NCBI GenBank assembly: GCA_022487185.1
Contig: JAKVJE010000007.1
Coordinates: 1 to 41,088, forward strand
Length of the DNA: 41,088 nucleotides
Source: Microbacteriaceae bacterium
Lineage (GTDB): Bacteria; Actinomycetota; Actinomycetes; Actinomycetales; Microbacteriaceae
Direction of reading: 5' to 3'
The stretch's first letter is position 1; each line of letters begins with the position of its first letter. The notes beneath the pieces were generated by a model, which was given only the letters and a program-made list of their open reading frames with translations, was not told where the DNA came from and did not search any database. This document shows, one piece after another, positions 20,305 through 30,561 of the stretch. A program made the translations under genes and the position numbers.

Positions 20305-23177
20305 TGGGGGCGGGGATGCCCACCCGCAGCTCCTTCGCCGACCGCCATATCGGCACGGCTCTGGACGCCGACGCGATCGCCGCCAGACTGGGATATGACT
20401 CCCCGGCCGATCTCGTTCACGCCGCGATGCCGGCCGATATCATCACCGGCACCGACGAGTCACTGCCCGCCCCCCTCGATGAGCAGGGGATGCTGGCGGA
20501 GTTGCGCGAGATCGCTGCCCAGAACCACGTCACGACCAGCCTGATCGGTCAGGGCTGGTACGGCACGATCACCCCGGCGGTGATCCGTCGCAACGTGTTC
20601 GAGAACCCGCGGTGGTACACCGCATACACCCCCTATCAGCCCGAGATCTCTCAGGGGCGGCTCGAGGCGCTGCTCGATTTTCAGACCATGATTGCGAGCC
20701 TGACCGCCCTCGATGTCGCGAATGCCTCGCTGCTCGATGAGGGCACTGCGGTCGCGGAGGCCATGCTCCTGGCGCACCGCGCCTCCAAATCTCGGTCGAA
20801 TGTCTTCGCACTCGACTCCCGCCTCTTCGAGGCCACTGCAGGGGTGGTGCGCACCCGCGCCGCTGGTCTGGGGATTGAACTTCAGTTCTTCGATGTGACT
20901 GATCCGGCCTCGCTTCCCGACTGCTTCGGCGCCGTGGTGCAGTATCCGGGCAGTGACGGGTCACTTCCGGACGTGGCACCCGTGATGGATGCGGTTCATG
21001 CGGCCGGCGGCCTCGGAGTTGTCGCTGCGGACCTGCTGGCGCTCACGCTGCTCCCTGCCCCTGGAGAGCAGGGTGCCGACATCGCGGTGGGGTCTGCACA
21101 GCGCTTCGGGGTCCCCATGGGCTTCGGTGGCCCCTCGGCCGGCTATATGGCCGTCCGCCAGCGCCTGGTGCGGAAGATGCCGGGCCGGCTGGTGGGGGTG
21201 ACCCGGGATGCCTCGGGTGCCCCGGCGCTGCGGCTCACACTGCAGACGCGGGAGCAGCACATCCGCCGGGAGCGCGCGACCTCGAACATCTGCACGGCCC
21301 AGGTCCTGCTGGCCGTGATGTCCGCCATGTACGCGGTGTGGCACGGGCCCGAGGGCCTCCGTGCCATTGCGGCCCGGGTGGCGGGGTTGACCGCCGCGCT
21401 CGCGGATGCGCTGGAGGCCGGTGGGCTGCGGCTGGCCGCCGATCAGTGCTTCGACACGCTCCGGGTCTCGGTGCCCGACGCCGACCGGGTGCTCGAGACG
21501 GCGGCCCGACAGGGCATCGATCTCTGGCGGGTCGATGCCACCACGGTGTCACTCTCCCTCGACGAGACGACGACCCCGGATACGGTTCGGACCGTGGCTT
21601 CCGCATTCGGCGCGGGCGAGCCGAATTTCTCGGACCTCGACGGCCCCGAGGCTCTGCGCCGACTGCCCAGGCTGCGGGATTCTGAGATCCTGCCGGACCC
21701 GGTTTTCCACGAGATTCGCTCGGAAACCCAGATGATGCGCTTCCTGGCGCGGCTGGCCGACCGCGATTACGCCCTTGACCGGGGCATGATCCCGCTCGGG
21801 TCATGCACGATGAAGCTGAACTCGGCGGCCGTGATGGAGGCGGTGAGCTGGCCGGAGTTCGCCGGGCTGCATCCCTACGCCCCCGCGGTCAACACCCGGG
21901 GTTACCGGCGCATCCTCGACGACCTCACGTCCTGGCTGGCGGAGCTGACGGGCTACGATTCGGTATCCCTGCAGCCGAATGCTGGCTCCCAGGGCGAGTA
22001 TGCGGGGCTGTCCGCGATTCGGGGATACCTCGACTCGCGCGGGGAGACCGCCCGCAGGATCTGCCTGATCCCGGAGAGCGCCCACGGCACCAACGCGGCT
22101 AGTGCCGCCATGGCCGGATTCCAGGTCGTGGTGGTCGGATGCGATGCCGAGGGCAGTGTCGACGTGTCCGATCTGCGGGCCAAACTGGCCGAATACGCTG
22201 GCCAGGTGGCGGCTCTGATGGTCACCTACCCATCGACCCACGGGGCCTACGAGGCCCGCATCCGCGAACTCTGCACGCTCGTCCACACCGCCGGCGGGCA
22301 GGTGTACATCGATGGGGCGAACCTGAATGCTCTGCTCGGCTACGCGCGCTTCGGGGATATGGGCGGCGATGTCTCTCACCTGAATCTGCACAAGACTTTC
22401 GCGATTCCGCACGGGGGAGGCGGCCCCGGCGTGGGGCCGGTGGCGGCCAAATCCCATCTGGCGCCATTCCTCCCCGGGCACCCGGTCGTGGGAACACAAT
22501 CGAAGGGTGCGGTTTCCCAGGCCCCGTACGGGTCAGCGGGAGTGCTTCCGATCAGCTGGGCCTACATCCGCATGCTCGGCGTCCCGGGTCTCCGGCGCGC
22601 CACGGAGGCGGCGGTCCTGAACGCGAACTACATCGCCCATGAGCTGCGTGGCAGCTACCCGATCCTGTACACGGGTGCACACGGGCTGGTGGGCCACGAG
22701 TGTATCCTGGATCTCCGGCCGCTCACCGAGCGCACCGGCATCACGATCGACGACGTCGCGAAGCGGCTCAACGACTATGGCTTCCATGCGCCGACGATGA
22801 GTTTCCCGGTGCACGGCACCTTCATGGTGGAGCCTACGGAATCGGAGGACCTGGGCGAGCTCGACCGGTTTATCCGGGCGATGCGCCTGATCCGGAGCGA
22901 GGCGGATGCGGTCGCCGAGGGACGCTGGCCGGCGGATGACAATCCGCTGGTCAACGCGCCGCATACCGCCGCCTCCCTGGTGGGGGAATGGAGCCATCCG
23001 TACTCCCGCGACCTGGCCGTGTATCCCTTCGCCGAGGGCCTGGCGCCGGAGGCGGCGGTGGATGCGGTGCGCGATAAATACTGGACTCCGGTGGGCCGGG
23101 TGGATAACACCTACGGCGACCGGCACATCCAGTGTTCGTGCCCGCCCCCGGAGTTCTTCGAGCGCCCGTTGGCGTGA
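20304..23177 (+). CDS. gcvP: Glycine dehydrogenase (aminomethyl-transferring), P protein
   Basis: 957 aa full length; [63 protein letters not shown]-lysine motif. Confidence 0.97.
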   Translation: MGAGMPTRSSFADRHIGTALDADAIAARLGYDSPADLVHAAMPADIITGTDESLPAPLDEQGMLAELREIAAQNHVTTSLIGQGWYGTITPAVIRRNVFENPRWYTAYTPYQPEISQGRLEALLDFQTMIASLTALDVANASLLDEGTAVAEAMLLAHRASKSRSNVFALDSRLFEATAGVVRTRAAGLGIELQFFDVTDPASLPDCFGAVVQYPGSDGSLPDVAPVMDAVHAAGGLGVVAADLLALTLLPAPGEQGADIAVGSAQRFGVPMGFGGPSAGYMAVRQRLVRKMPGRLVGVTRDASGAPALRLTLQTREQHIRRERATSNICTAQVLLAVMSAMYAVWHGPEGLRAIAARVAGLTAALADALEAGGLRLAADQCFDTLRVSVPDADRVLETAARQGIDLWRVDATTVSLSLDETTTPDTVRTVASAFGAGEPNFSDLDGPEALRRLPRLRDSEILPDPVFHEIRSETQMMRFLARLADRDYALDRGMIPLGSCTMKLNSAAVMEAVSWPEFAGLHPYAPAVNTRGYRRILDDLTSWLAELTGYDSVSLQPNAGSQGEYAGLSAIRGYLDSRGETARRICLIPESAHGTNAASAAMAGFQVVVVGCDAEGSVDVSDLRAKLAEYAGQVAALMVTYPSTHGAYEARIRELCTLVHTAGGQVYIDGANLNALLGYARFGDMGGDVSHLNLHKTFAIPHGGGGPGVGPVAAKSHLAPFLPGHPVVGTQSKGAVSQAPYGSAGVLPISWAYIRMLGVPGLRRATEAAVLNANYIAHELRGSYPILYTGAHGLVGHECILDLRPLTERTGITIDDVAKRLNDYGFHAPTMSFPVHGTFMVEPTESEDLGELDRFIRAMRLIRSEADAVAEGRWPADDNPLVNAPHTAASLVGEWSHPYSRDLAVYPFAEGLAPEAAVDAVRDKYWTPVGRVDNTYGDRHIQCSCPPPEFFERPLA

Positions 23178-23290
23178 CATCCCCCGAATTGTCAGGGGAT
23201 CCTCAGGCGATCCGGGGGCTTGCCCCAGACCGGCTGCAGGGAGGGCTTCTAGGGTAGGGAGATAATCCGCCGAGAAGATCCGAGGATGGC

Positions 23291-24619
23291 ATGAGTTCTG
23301 CGCCCGTAACGGCATCGAGAACGAAGGCGACCCCCATCTGGGGGCGTGTGCGGGGGCGTGTTGTGCTCCTATTGTGCATCATGTACGCAATCGCGTATAT
23401 CGATCGCACGAATATCTCCACTGCCGGCCCCACTATGATGAAGGCCCTCGGGCTGACTTCGGGGGAGTTCGGCATCGCGGTCGCAGCATTTTCCCTCCCG
23501 TATGCTCTGCTGCAGATCTTTGGCGGGAATATCGGGGAGCGCATCGGCCCGCGCAAGGCGCTGTTCTGGATCGGCACACTCTGGGCCCTTGCGACGATTG
23601 CCACCGGGTTCTCGGTGGGGCTGCTCTCTCTGGCCGGGGCTCGACTGCTCCTGGGACTCACGGAGTCTGCCGCGTTCCCGACTGCGACCTCCGCGATGTC
23701 CCGCTGGGTGCCGCCGGACCGGAACGGGTTCGTGCAGGGCATCGTGCACTCGGCGTCCCGGCTGGGCAACGCGGTGGCTCCGATGATTGTGGCCGGGCTG
23801 ATCGCGCTGGGGGATTTGTGGAATGGACCGCTCGCCGGCTGGCAGATCTCGTTCATCCTGGTCGGAATCCTGAGCGCGGTCTGGGCGGTCCTCTGGGTCT
23901 CGCTGTTCCGGGATCGGCCCCGGGAGTACAAGGACATCACCGCGCAGGAGCTTTCGGAGCTGCCCCCGCAGGTGGAGCTGAAAGACCGTCCGCCGGTGCC
24001 TTGGAAGCGGCTCATCCGCACCATCCTTCCCGTGACGTTCGTCGATTTCGGGTATGGCTGGACGCTGTGGGTCTTCTTGACCTGGATCCCGAGTTTCCTG
24101 TCCAACCAGTTCGGCCTGGCGCTGGGGAAGTATGCGTTGTTTACGACGTTCGTGCTGCTGGCCGGGGTGGTGGGCGACACGCTCGGCGGCGTGATGGGTG
24201 ATCGGTTGCTGCGCCGCACCGGAAATCTTCGCTCGGCGCGTCGGACCGTGCTGCTCACGGGACTGCTCGGGTCGCTCGCCTGCCTGGCTCCGCTTCTGTT
24301 CCATCCGAACCTCGTGGCGGCAACCATCACGCTGTCGCTGTCGTTCTTCTTCCTGGAACTGTGCAACGCGACGCTCTGGGCTATCCCCATGGATGTGGCA
24401 CCGGAGTGGGCGGGAACTGCGAGCGGGATGATGAACACCGGGTTCGGTATCGCCGGGATCGTCTCCCCGATCCTCTTCGGCGCCCTGGTGGATGCCACCG
24501 GCTGGCAGTGGCCGTTCGCGGCCTCGATTCTGCTGCTCGCCGCTGCAGCGGTGACGGCTGCAGTGATGAAGCCCACGCGGGTGCTGCCCGAGAAGGAGTT
24601 CCGGGCGGCGGTGCGCTGA
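23291..24619 (+). CDS. MFS transporter (ACS/anion-cation symporter-like)
   Basis: LLCIMYAIAYIDRTNISTAGPTMMKALGLTSGEFGIAVAAFSLPYALLQI. Confidence 0.88.
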   Translation: MSSAPVTASRTKATPIWGRVRGRVVLLLCIMYAIAYIDRTNISTAGPTMMKALGLTSGEFGIAVAAFSLPYALLQIFGGNIGERIGPRKALFWIGTLWALATIATGFSVGLLSLAGARLLLGLTESAAFPTATSAMSRWVPPDRNGFVQGIVHSASRLGNAVAPMIVAGLIALGDLWNGPLAGWQISFILVGILSAVWAVLWVSLFRDRPREYKDITAQELSELPPQVELKDRPPVPWKRLIRTILPVTFVDFGYGWTLWVFLTWIPSFLSNQFGLALGKYALFTTFVLLAGVVGDTLGGVMGDRLLRRTGNLRSARRTVLLTGLLGSLACLAPLLFHPNLVAATITLSLSFFFLELCNATLWAIPMDVAPEWAGTASGMMNTGFGIAGIVSPILFGALVDATGWQWPFAASILLLAAAAVTAAVMKPTRVLPEKEFRAAVR

Positions 24620-24628
24620 GCACAGCAG

Positions 24629-24672
24629 AAAACGGCGGCGAGCAGAATCTTCATCTGCTCGCCGCCGTTTTT
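24629..24672. terminator. Bidirectional intrinsic terminator between convergent genes
   Basis: AACGGCGGCGAGCAGA-atcttca-TCTGCTCGCCGCCGTT perfect 16-bp stem, A-tract left and TTTTT right. Confidence 0.93.
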
Positions 24673-24693
24673 CCTGTCCGGCCCCGGCCCGAG

Positions 24694-25866
24694 CTAGACT
24701 TGCTGTCCGCTGCTCTCCGGGGAGGGCGCCACGGGCCGCCGGCGGCGGCGGCCGGCCAGCGGCAGGCTGAGCGGGGTGCGCCGGGCCACGGCGACGAACC
24801 CGACCGAGACGGCGACAACCACCGCATAGGTGACAATGGTCAGCCACGGGGAGGGGATGAGCTCCGGAACCCAGTCGTGTGATCCCGGGCCAACCGAGAG
24901 CAGGATCCAGAGCACCAGCGGGTGCACCAGGTAGACCCCGAATGAAATATCTGAGGCGAAGGCCACAGTCCGTGCGCTCAGGCTGCCCTCTTGGCGGCGT
25001 TCGGCCCACCAGGAGCCGAATCCTAAGAACCCAAGGGCCACGGCCACTCCCCAGATCACGATGATGGGCTGCAACGGGGTCCCGGATTTGTACAGGCTCA
25101 TGCCGAAGACCCAGTGCTGGATGGCGAACACGCCGAGCGTCAGGGCCCCGGTCCCGGCCACGATCCAGGCGATGGTGCCCCGGTGGGTGGTCACCCAGCC
25201 GAACACTGAGGCGGCATGATCGGCCGTCACCGCTCCGAGCAGGATGACGAAAACATAGCTCAGGAAGACCACCTTTTCAGACCCGGCAATCCAGTGGGGG
25301 ATGTGCCGGCCGTACATGTAATAGGCCATCAGCGAGAGCTGGAACACCGCAGCGCCGGCAAGGAGCAGCAGGTGGTGTCCGCGGGTGCGGCGGATGAGCC
25401 AGAGGATTGTCGGCAGCAGGAGATACACCTGCATGGTCACGAGTAAGAAGTACAGGTGATACCAGGCCTGTCCGGTGACAAGCACCACAAAAAAATAGCC
25501 GATGTTGCCCCACACGGACATGTGCGTGGGGTACCGGATGAGCAGCGCGATGAAGTAGATCACCGACCACACCATGTACGGGACGCCGACGAGGAGGAAT
25601 CGTTTGGGAAGAAATGCTCGCATCGGTCGGGGGCGGTACAGATAGCTGAGGACGAGCACGAACGCCGAGAGGGCGAAGAACACCTCGCGGGTGAAGTGCA
25701 GCAGCCCGAGCAGTGTGTTGAGCGGCAGGTCGGTATCAGAACTGGTGTGACTGGTGACGTGCACGCCGATCATGCAGGCGAAGGTGAGGATGCGAACCAC
25801 ATCCACCGAGTACAGGTGGGGGGCCTTCCCGGTCCCGGGAGCGGGGAATACGGGGGCGGTGGTCAC
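24694..25866 (-). CDS. Acyltransferase family 3 membrane protein
   Basis: YSVDVVRILTFACMIGVHVTSHT...REVFFALSAFVLVLSYLYRPRPMRAFLPKRFLLVGVPYMVWSVIYF; about 10 TM. Confidence 0.88.
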   Translation of the reverse strand: MTTAPVFPAPGTGKAPHLYSVDVVRILTFACMIGVHVTSHTSSDTDLPLNTLLGLLHFTREVFFALSAFVLVLSYLYRPRPMRAFLPKRFLLVGVPYMVWSVIYFIALLIRYPTHMSVWGNIGYFFVVLVTGQAWYHLYFLLVTMQVYLLLPTILWLIRRTRGHHLLLLAGAAVFQLSLMAYYMYGRHIPHWIAGSEKVVFLSYVFVILLGAVTADHAASVFGWVTTHRGTIAWIVAGTGALTLGVFAIQHWVFGMSLYKSGTPLQPIIVIWGVAVALGFLGFGSWWAERRQEGSLSARTVAFASDISFGVYLVHPLVLWILLSVGPGSHDWVPELIPSPWLTIVTYAVVVAVSVGFVAVARRTPLSLPLAGRRRRRPVAPSPESSGQQV

Positions 25867-27374
25867 GCGCTCGCCGCCAGGTGCCGCACCTGTGCGCGAC
25901 GGATTTTGCCGGTGGCTGCCCGGGGGAGATCCTCCACGATATCGATGTGGACGGGCCGCTTGTACTTGGGGAGATGGGTCTCGCAGCGCTGCGTGAGGTC
26001 GGCGGCGAGCGCGTCGGCGGGCTGCGTGAGGTCGGCTGGAATCACGTACGCGGTGGGCACCTGGTGCAGGACTGGGTCGGGGCGCCCCACGACGACCGCT
26101 TCGCGGATGCGGGGGTCCTCGAGCAGGATCTCCTCGATATCGGCCGGGTAGACCATCTCTCCTCCTTGGTTGATGACGTCGTCAGAGCGCCCGACCAGGT
26201 ACACGTATCCGTCGGCGTCGAGCTTTCCGAGATCGCCGGTGCGGAGCCATCCATCGGGATCGAATCGGTCGGCGGCGCGCCCCCCATAATACGAGTGGAT
26301 GACACCGCGCCCCCGGATCCAGATGTCCCCGATCGTTCCGGTCGGGGCTGGGCCGGCATCGGTGCGGATCTGCAGCTCGCATCCCACGGGCTTCCCGACG
26401 GACCCCTCCCTGATCGGCTCTCCGAGTGGGGTGGCAGTGATCTGGCTGGCCCCTTCGGTCATGCCGTAGCTCACGACGAGCGGAACCCCGGCGAGCTGGT
26501 GTCGGACGGCCTCGGGCAGCGGGGCGGAGGCCGACCGGATGAACCGCACCCGACTGGGGACGCGGAGGGGGCCGGTGTGGGCGAGCACCGCGAGGATGGC
26601 CGGTACGGCGTTGATCCAGGTGATGTCGCGCTGTTCGATCAGATCCCAGAATCCGGTCGCGTGGAACCGCCGATCGAGGACGAGGGTCGAACCCGCCACC
26701 AACGTGGCGAGCAGTCCGACAACTTCAGCATTCACATGGAACAGCGGGAGCGGATTGAACCCGCGGTCGTCGGGGGTGAGCCGGTTGTGCTCGGCGACCT
26801 CGTGCGCGACGGTGAGGAGCTGATCGGCACTGAGCGGCACGCCTTTGGGGGTTCCGGTTGACCCGGAGGTGAACAGGAGGGCCGCCCCTCCTGGACGCGC
26901 TCCGGCACTGGCCGCGGACGTCCGGTGGAGAACTGTCTGATCGAGTTCTGCCGCGTCGTTGGTGTCCAGGGGGAGCAGCTCCGTGCCGGAGAGCTGCCGG
27001 TCCTGGGGGTGATCGCTCACCACCACGGTGGGCTCCCCCTCGACCAGCGTGAGGATTCTGCTGAGCCCCGCAGCGTCGAGCGCAGGATCGGCCGGGATGG
27101 CATGGTAGCCGCCGGCGATGGCGCTCAGATAGACCCTGGCGAAGCCGATCGGGTCGGCGATGTCGACGACTACGACGCCGTGCTCCCCCAGAAGGGCCGT
27201 GAACCGGGGAATCCACCGGTGCAGCTCGGCGAACAGCTGCCCGTAGGTGAGGCCGGCGTCGCTGCGGGCGTCTTCAAGGTAGTGCGCGGATGGGGTTGCG
27301 GCTCGGGCCTCGATGAGGGCGCCGAGCCCCGGCATCGGGTATTCGGGCTGAAGGGAATATGCAGTGGTGTCCAT
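25863..27374 (-). CDS. AMP-dependent synthetase/acyl-CoA ligase (ANL superfamily)
   Basis: LLFTSGSTGTPKGVPLS; VSYGMTEGASQ; GWLRTGDLGKLDADGYVYLVGRSDDVINQGGEMVYPADIE; RAATGKIRR. 4-nt overlap with acyltransferase. Confidence 0.92.
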   Translation of the reverse strand: MDTTAYSLQPEYPMPGLGALIEARAATPSAHYLEDARSDAGLTYGQLFAELHRWIPRFTALLGEHGVVVVDIADPIGFARVYLSAIAGGYHAIPADPALDAAGLSRILTLVEGEPTVVVSDHPQDRQLSGTELLPLDTNDAAELDQTVLHRTSAASAGARPGGAALLFTSGSTGTPKGVPLSADQLLTVAHEVAEHNRLTPDDRGFNPLPLFHVNAEVVGLLATLVAGSTLVLDRRFHATGFWDLIEQRDITWINAVPAILAVLAHTGPLRVPSRVRFIRSASAPLPEAVRHQLAGVPLVVSYGMTEGASQITATPLGEPIREGSVGKPVGCELQIRTDAGPAPTGTIGDIWIRGRGVIHSYYGGRAADRFDPDGWLRTGDLGKLDADGYVYLVGRSDDVINQGGEMVYPADIEEILLEDPRIREAVVVGRPDPVLHQVPTAYVIPADLTQPADALAADLTQRCETHLPKYKRPVHIDIVEDLPRAATGKIRRAQVRHLAASA

Positions 27375-27442
27375 ACCGAAAATGTACTGAACGTACCCTG
27401 CACCCGGAGGGATACCGGTTGTGTGCTGGCTGTGAATAGCGC

Positions 27443-28516
27443 TCAGAGGGTCTGCTCCAGCATCCAGCGCCAGGTCCGTTGCAGCTTCGGGGTGCCCGAG
27501 TGCGTGAGCGGCGTGGCATCGGTTGCCGTGCGATCGTGGGCCTGGTGGGGGTCGCCGAGGTGAAGGGTGGTGACGAGCCGATGCGAGCCGGTGGGGGTGC
27601 GCGCCGTGTGTGTGGCGCCGAGCCGGTTGAGCCCCAGATGCGGCCAGGAGCGCACAATGCGATCGGCGTAGATGTCGTTGGTGCTGTCAAGGGCATACAT
27701 GTCCCGGGCCGGGGTCTTCCCGGGGTGTTCCATCCACGACGCGACAACGTCGTCGTAGGTCTCGACGGGGGAGGAGAACATGAGCACGCCGCGAACCCGA
27801 TGCGAGTGAGAGATGAATGCCGATTCCCCGCCGCCTTGGGAATGGCCGGCCAGGACGATGTGCCCCCAGCGGATCGTGGTGCCGTGGAAATAGTTCGCCC
27901 AGCCTCCGTTCGGGTCCTTGGCTTTGAGCACGCGGAGGGCGAGCAGCAGCCGGTGCCGAATCGAGTTGGCGGCATTGACCCGGCTGAAGCGGCCGGGGTC
28001 CTGCCCGGTGAATCGGTTGCGCTGCAGCCGGGTGTAGCAGTCGGCGACGGATCGGCAGGTGCGGGTGACCGAGGCCCCGAGGTTCCAGTAGTCCAGTCCG
28101 AGCACGCTGTAGCCGAGCCGTACCGCCACGGTGAGGATCCTGCGGTAGTCCTGGGGGATCGCGCCGGTGGCGGGGAGGAAGAGCAGGAGCGGTGCCCCGG
28201 CCCTGCCCGCATGCGCGATATCGGGCGCATTGGGGTGCAGCAGCCCCGCCTCGGACGACAGCCGGAAGGTGCGGAATCGCACGGTGCCCGGAAGATGGCG
28301 GATGCGCCGGAGACGGCGTGGATTTCTGGGCGGCTGGCCGGGAGCGTCGGCCGCAGGGGTGCTGGTTCCCTGCCGGGCGGGGGCCGCCTGAGCTGTTGGG
28401 GTCGGCGTCGCGGTGAGCGTGGACAGCAGGACCGCGATCGCACAGAGGATCGGGAGGAGAGGAGATCGTCGCCCGGATCGGCGACCGGCACGCGGCCCGG
28501 CGCCCAGAGAATGCAT
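27443..28516 (-). CDS. Secreted alpha/beta hydrolase
   Basis: N-terminal signal-like segment; nucleophile elbow VLAGHSQGGGESAF. Confidence 0.75.
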   Translation of the reverse strand: MHSLGAGPRAGRRSGRRSPLLPILCAIAVLLSTLTATPTPTAQAAPARQGTSTPAADAPGQPPRNPRRLRRIRHLPGTVRFRTFRLSSEAGLLHPNAPDIAHAGRAGAPLLLFLPATGAIPQDYRRILTVAVRLGYSVLGLDYWNLGASVTRTCRSVADCYTRLQRNRFTGQDPGRFSRVNAANSIRHRLLLALRVLKAKDPNGGWANYFHGTTIRWGHIVLAGHSQGGGESAFISHSHRVRGVLMFSSPVETYDDVVASWMEHPGKTPARDMYALDSTNDIYADRIVRSWPHLGLNRLGATHTARTPTGSHRLVTTLHLGDPHQAHDRTATDATPLTHSGTPKLQRTWRWMLEQTL

Positions 28517-28592
28517 CCGGACATGCTACCGGGTCTCTGTGAACCGGACCGTGACGTTTGCTGAATCTTCCGTGTACATGGAGTACATGGCG

Positions 28593-28624
28593 AACGCCCG
28601 CCGAATTCTCATTCGACGGGCGTT
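28593..28624 (-). terminator. Hairpin terminator for the MHS-type transporter gene
   Basis: AACGCCCGCCGAA-ttctca-TTCGACGGGCGTT, one mismatch; directly 3' of the minus-strand CDS. Confidence 0.7.
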
Positions 28625-28640
28625 TCGAGGGGGACGAGGA

Positions 28641-30092
28641 TCAGGCTTCGTCCAGGTTGTAGATGTCGGAGTTCTTGGTCTCCTTGGTGAGCAGCAGGGC
28701 CACCAGGGTGATCAGCGACATGGCCACGAGGTACATGCCCACCCAGACGGTGCTGCCGTTGCCCAGACCCCACAGCCACACGGCGATGAGCGGGGCGATG
28801 GCGGCACCGAGGATGGAACTGATGTTGTAGGCGAAGGCCGAGCCGGTGTACCGGGTGTTCGTGGGGAACATCTCGGGCAGGAGTGCACCCATCGGGCCGA
28901 AGGTGAAGCCCATGAGGGTGAAGCCGATGACCAGGAAGGCCATGGTCATGGCGCCGCTGAACTTCGGGTCACCGCTCTGGTTCAGGAACAGCGGGAAGGC
29001 GCATCCGAAGGCGATGATGGCGACGGTGGTCCAGAGCACCAGCCACTTGCGACCGATCTTGTCAGCCAGCGGGCCGCTGATGAGCGTGAAGACACCGAAG
29101 AAAACGATGCTGACGCACATGAGCAGCACGAAGTCGGTGTACTTGAAGCCGAGGCCGGGCACGAAGGTGGAGGCGTCGAATGCCTTTCCGGCCTTCGCCG
29201 CTGAGGCGGCTGCATCCTTGGCGCTTGCTGCGGTGGTGCCGTAGGTCAGGGAGAATGTGGTCATCAGGTAGAAGAGCACGTAGGTGGCGAGCATCGCGAA
29301 GGTACCGAGGATGAGCTCGCGCCAGTTCTTGTGGAAGGCCTCGGCCAGTGGCATGCGCTTGACGGCGCCGTGAGCCTTGGCAGCCCGGAAGCTGTTGGAC
29401 TCGACCAGGTGCATCCGAACCCACAGTCCGATGATGACCATCACCGCGCTGAACAGGAAGGGGATGCGCCAGCCGTAGGCGAGGAACTCGGCGGAACGGG
29501 CGGTGGCGTCCTCATGGTTGGGAAGCAGGAAGTTGATGGCCAGGAACAGGCCGTTTGCGATGATGAAGCCGATGGGGGCACCGACCTGGGGGAAGGTGCC
29601 GAACCAGGCCCGCTTGCCCTTCGGTGCGTTCTCCGTGGCCACCAGTGCGGCGCCGGACCACTCACCACCGAGGGCGAACCCCTGGCAGAGACGCAGCAGG
29701 AGCAGCAGCACGGGGGCGAGCATCCCGACCACCTGGTAGGTGGGGAGCAGACCGATGAGGAAGGTCGCGATCCCCATGGTGAGCAGGCTGGCGATCAGTG
29801 TGGTCTTGCGACCGTGCTTGTCCCCCATGTGGCCGAAGAGCATGGCGCCGAAGGGACGGGCCAGCATGGCTGCGCCGAAGGTGGCGAAGGAGGCCACCAT
29901 CGCGGTGCGCGGGTCGGCAGCGGGGAAGAAGAGCGCCGGGAACACGAGCACCGCGGCCGTGGCATACACATAAAAGTCGTAGAACTCAATTGTGGTGCCG
30001 ATCAAGCTGGCCAGCACCACCCGGCTGGTTGGGTTCGCGGGTTTGGACATCTCGACGGATGTTGGGTTTGGAGCGGCAAGTGTCGCAGACAT
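28641..30092 (-). CDS. MFS transporter, metabolite:H+ symporter (MHS) family
   Basis: VVLASLIGTTIEFYDFYVYATAAVLVFPALFFP...GAMLFGHMGDKHGRKTTL...RLCQGFALGGEWSGAALVATENAPKGKRAWFG. Confidence 0.92.
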   Translation of the reverse strand: MSATLAAPNPTSVEMSKPANPTSRVVLASLIGTTIEFYDFYVYATAAVLVFPALFFPAADPRTAMVASFATFGAAMLARPFGAMLFGHMGDKHGRKTTLIASLLTMGIATFLIGLLPTYQVVGMLAPVLLLLLRLCQGFALGGEWSGAALVATENAPKGKRAWFGTFPQVGAPIGFIIANGLFLAINFLLPNHEDATARSAEFLAYGWRIPFLFSAVMVIIGLWVRMHLVESNSFRAAKAHGAVKRMPLAEAFHKNWRELILGTFAMLATYVLFYLMTTFSLTYGTTAASAKDAAASAAKAGKAFDASTFVPGLGFKYTDFVLLMCVSIVFFGVFTLISGPLADKIGRKWLVLWTTVAIIAFGCAFPLFLNQSGDPKFSGAMTMAFLVIGFTLMGFTFGPMGALLPEMFPTNTRYTGSAFAYNISSILGAAIAPLIAVWLWGLGNGSTVWVGMYLVAMSLITLVALLLTKETKNSDIYNLDEA

Positions 30093-30318
30093 GATGAATC
30101 TCCGATGTGAACAGGATGATCTGAAGTGATGAGATCGGCCGAACGCGTGGTCGGCAGGCACCGGAACAATCGAGGGTGGTGATCATTCCCTTGGGTGCGG
30201 GAGAAGCAGTGCGCACTTGTGATGCGACGTGCATACAGCGTAGCGATGTTTCGCTGAGGTTTCAAGGGGATGTTTGCTCCCTGTGAGCTGGGTGCGGTCC
30301 TGGAGCCGTTTCGGCGGT

Positions 30319-30348
30319 TTGCGGCGCTCGCCCGGAGGGTGCTACGGT
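30319..30348 (+). promoter_or_regulatory. Candidate promoter for leu leader/leuBCD
   Basis: TTGCGG, 18 nt, TACGGT, upstream of the leader ORF. Confidence 0.35.
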
Positions 30349-30378
30349 GAGCGAACACCCGATACGAGGAGTACACAG

Positions 30379-30453
30379 ATGGCGCAGCACATGACCGGAC
30401 GCCCGGCGTCCGCTGCTGCCCGCTTCTCCGGCACCGTCCTACTAGTGCGCTAG
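30379..30453 (+). CDS. leuL: Leucine leader peptide MAQHMTGRPASAAARFSGTVLLVR
   Basis: 24-codon ORF with GAGGAG SD 7 nt upstream; tandem rare CTA CTA Leu codons flanked by Val near its end; lies inside the attenuator. Confidence 0.8.
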   Translation: MAQHMTGRPASAAARFSGTVLLVR

Positions 30454-30544
30454 TAGGACTCCTTTCGAGTCCTTCCTGAATGGGGACTCGATCGGCGGCA
30501 ACACCCCATTCGCCCACCGGCATGGGGTGTTTTTTGTTGCCGCC
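30436..30544 (+). promoter_or_regulatory. Transcription attenuator of leuBCD
   Basis: Stem 30436-30445/30450-30459 (perfect 10 bp); 30455-30461/30467-30473; 30467-30472/30484-30489; antiterminator GAATGGGG 30478-30485 / CCCCATTC 30504-30511; terminator AACACCCCAT 30500-30509 / ATGGGGTGTT 30522-30531. Confidence 0.82.
30500..30535 (+). terminator. Attenuator intrinsic terminator
   Basis: AACACCCCAT...ATGGGGTGTTTTTT. Confidence 0.85.
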
Positions 30545-30561
30545 GAAGAAAGGAATCGGCG

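Noticed and set aside
23369-25009. 546-aa minus-strand ORF spanning MFS and acyltransferase genes
   Set aside because: Crosses the strong terminator and two clear genes; R/G/P-rich translation typical of a shadow frame.
25881-26861. 326-aa plus-strand ORF opposite the AMP ligase
   Set aside because: Shadow ORF, low-complexity translation without motifs.
28573-28590. GTACATGGAGTACATGG short direct repeat
   Set aside because: Only two copies in a short intergenic region; no functional context.
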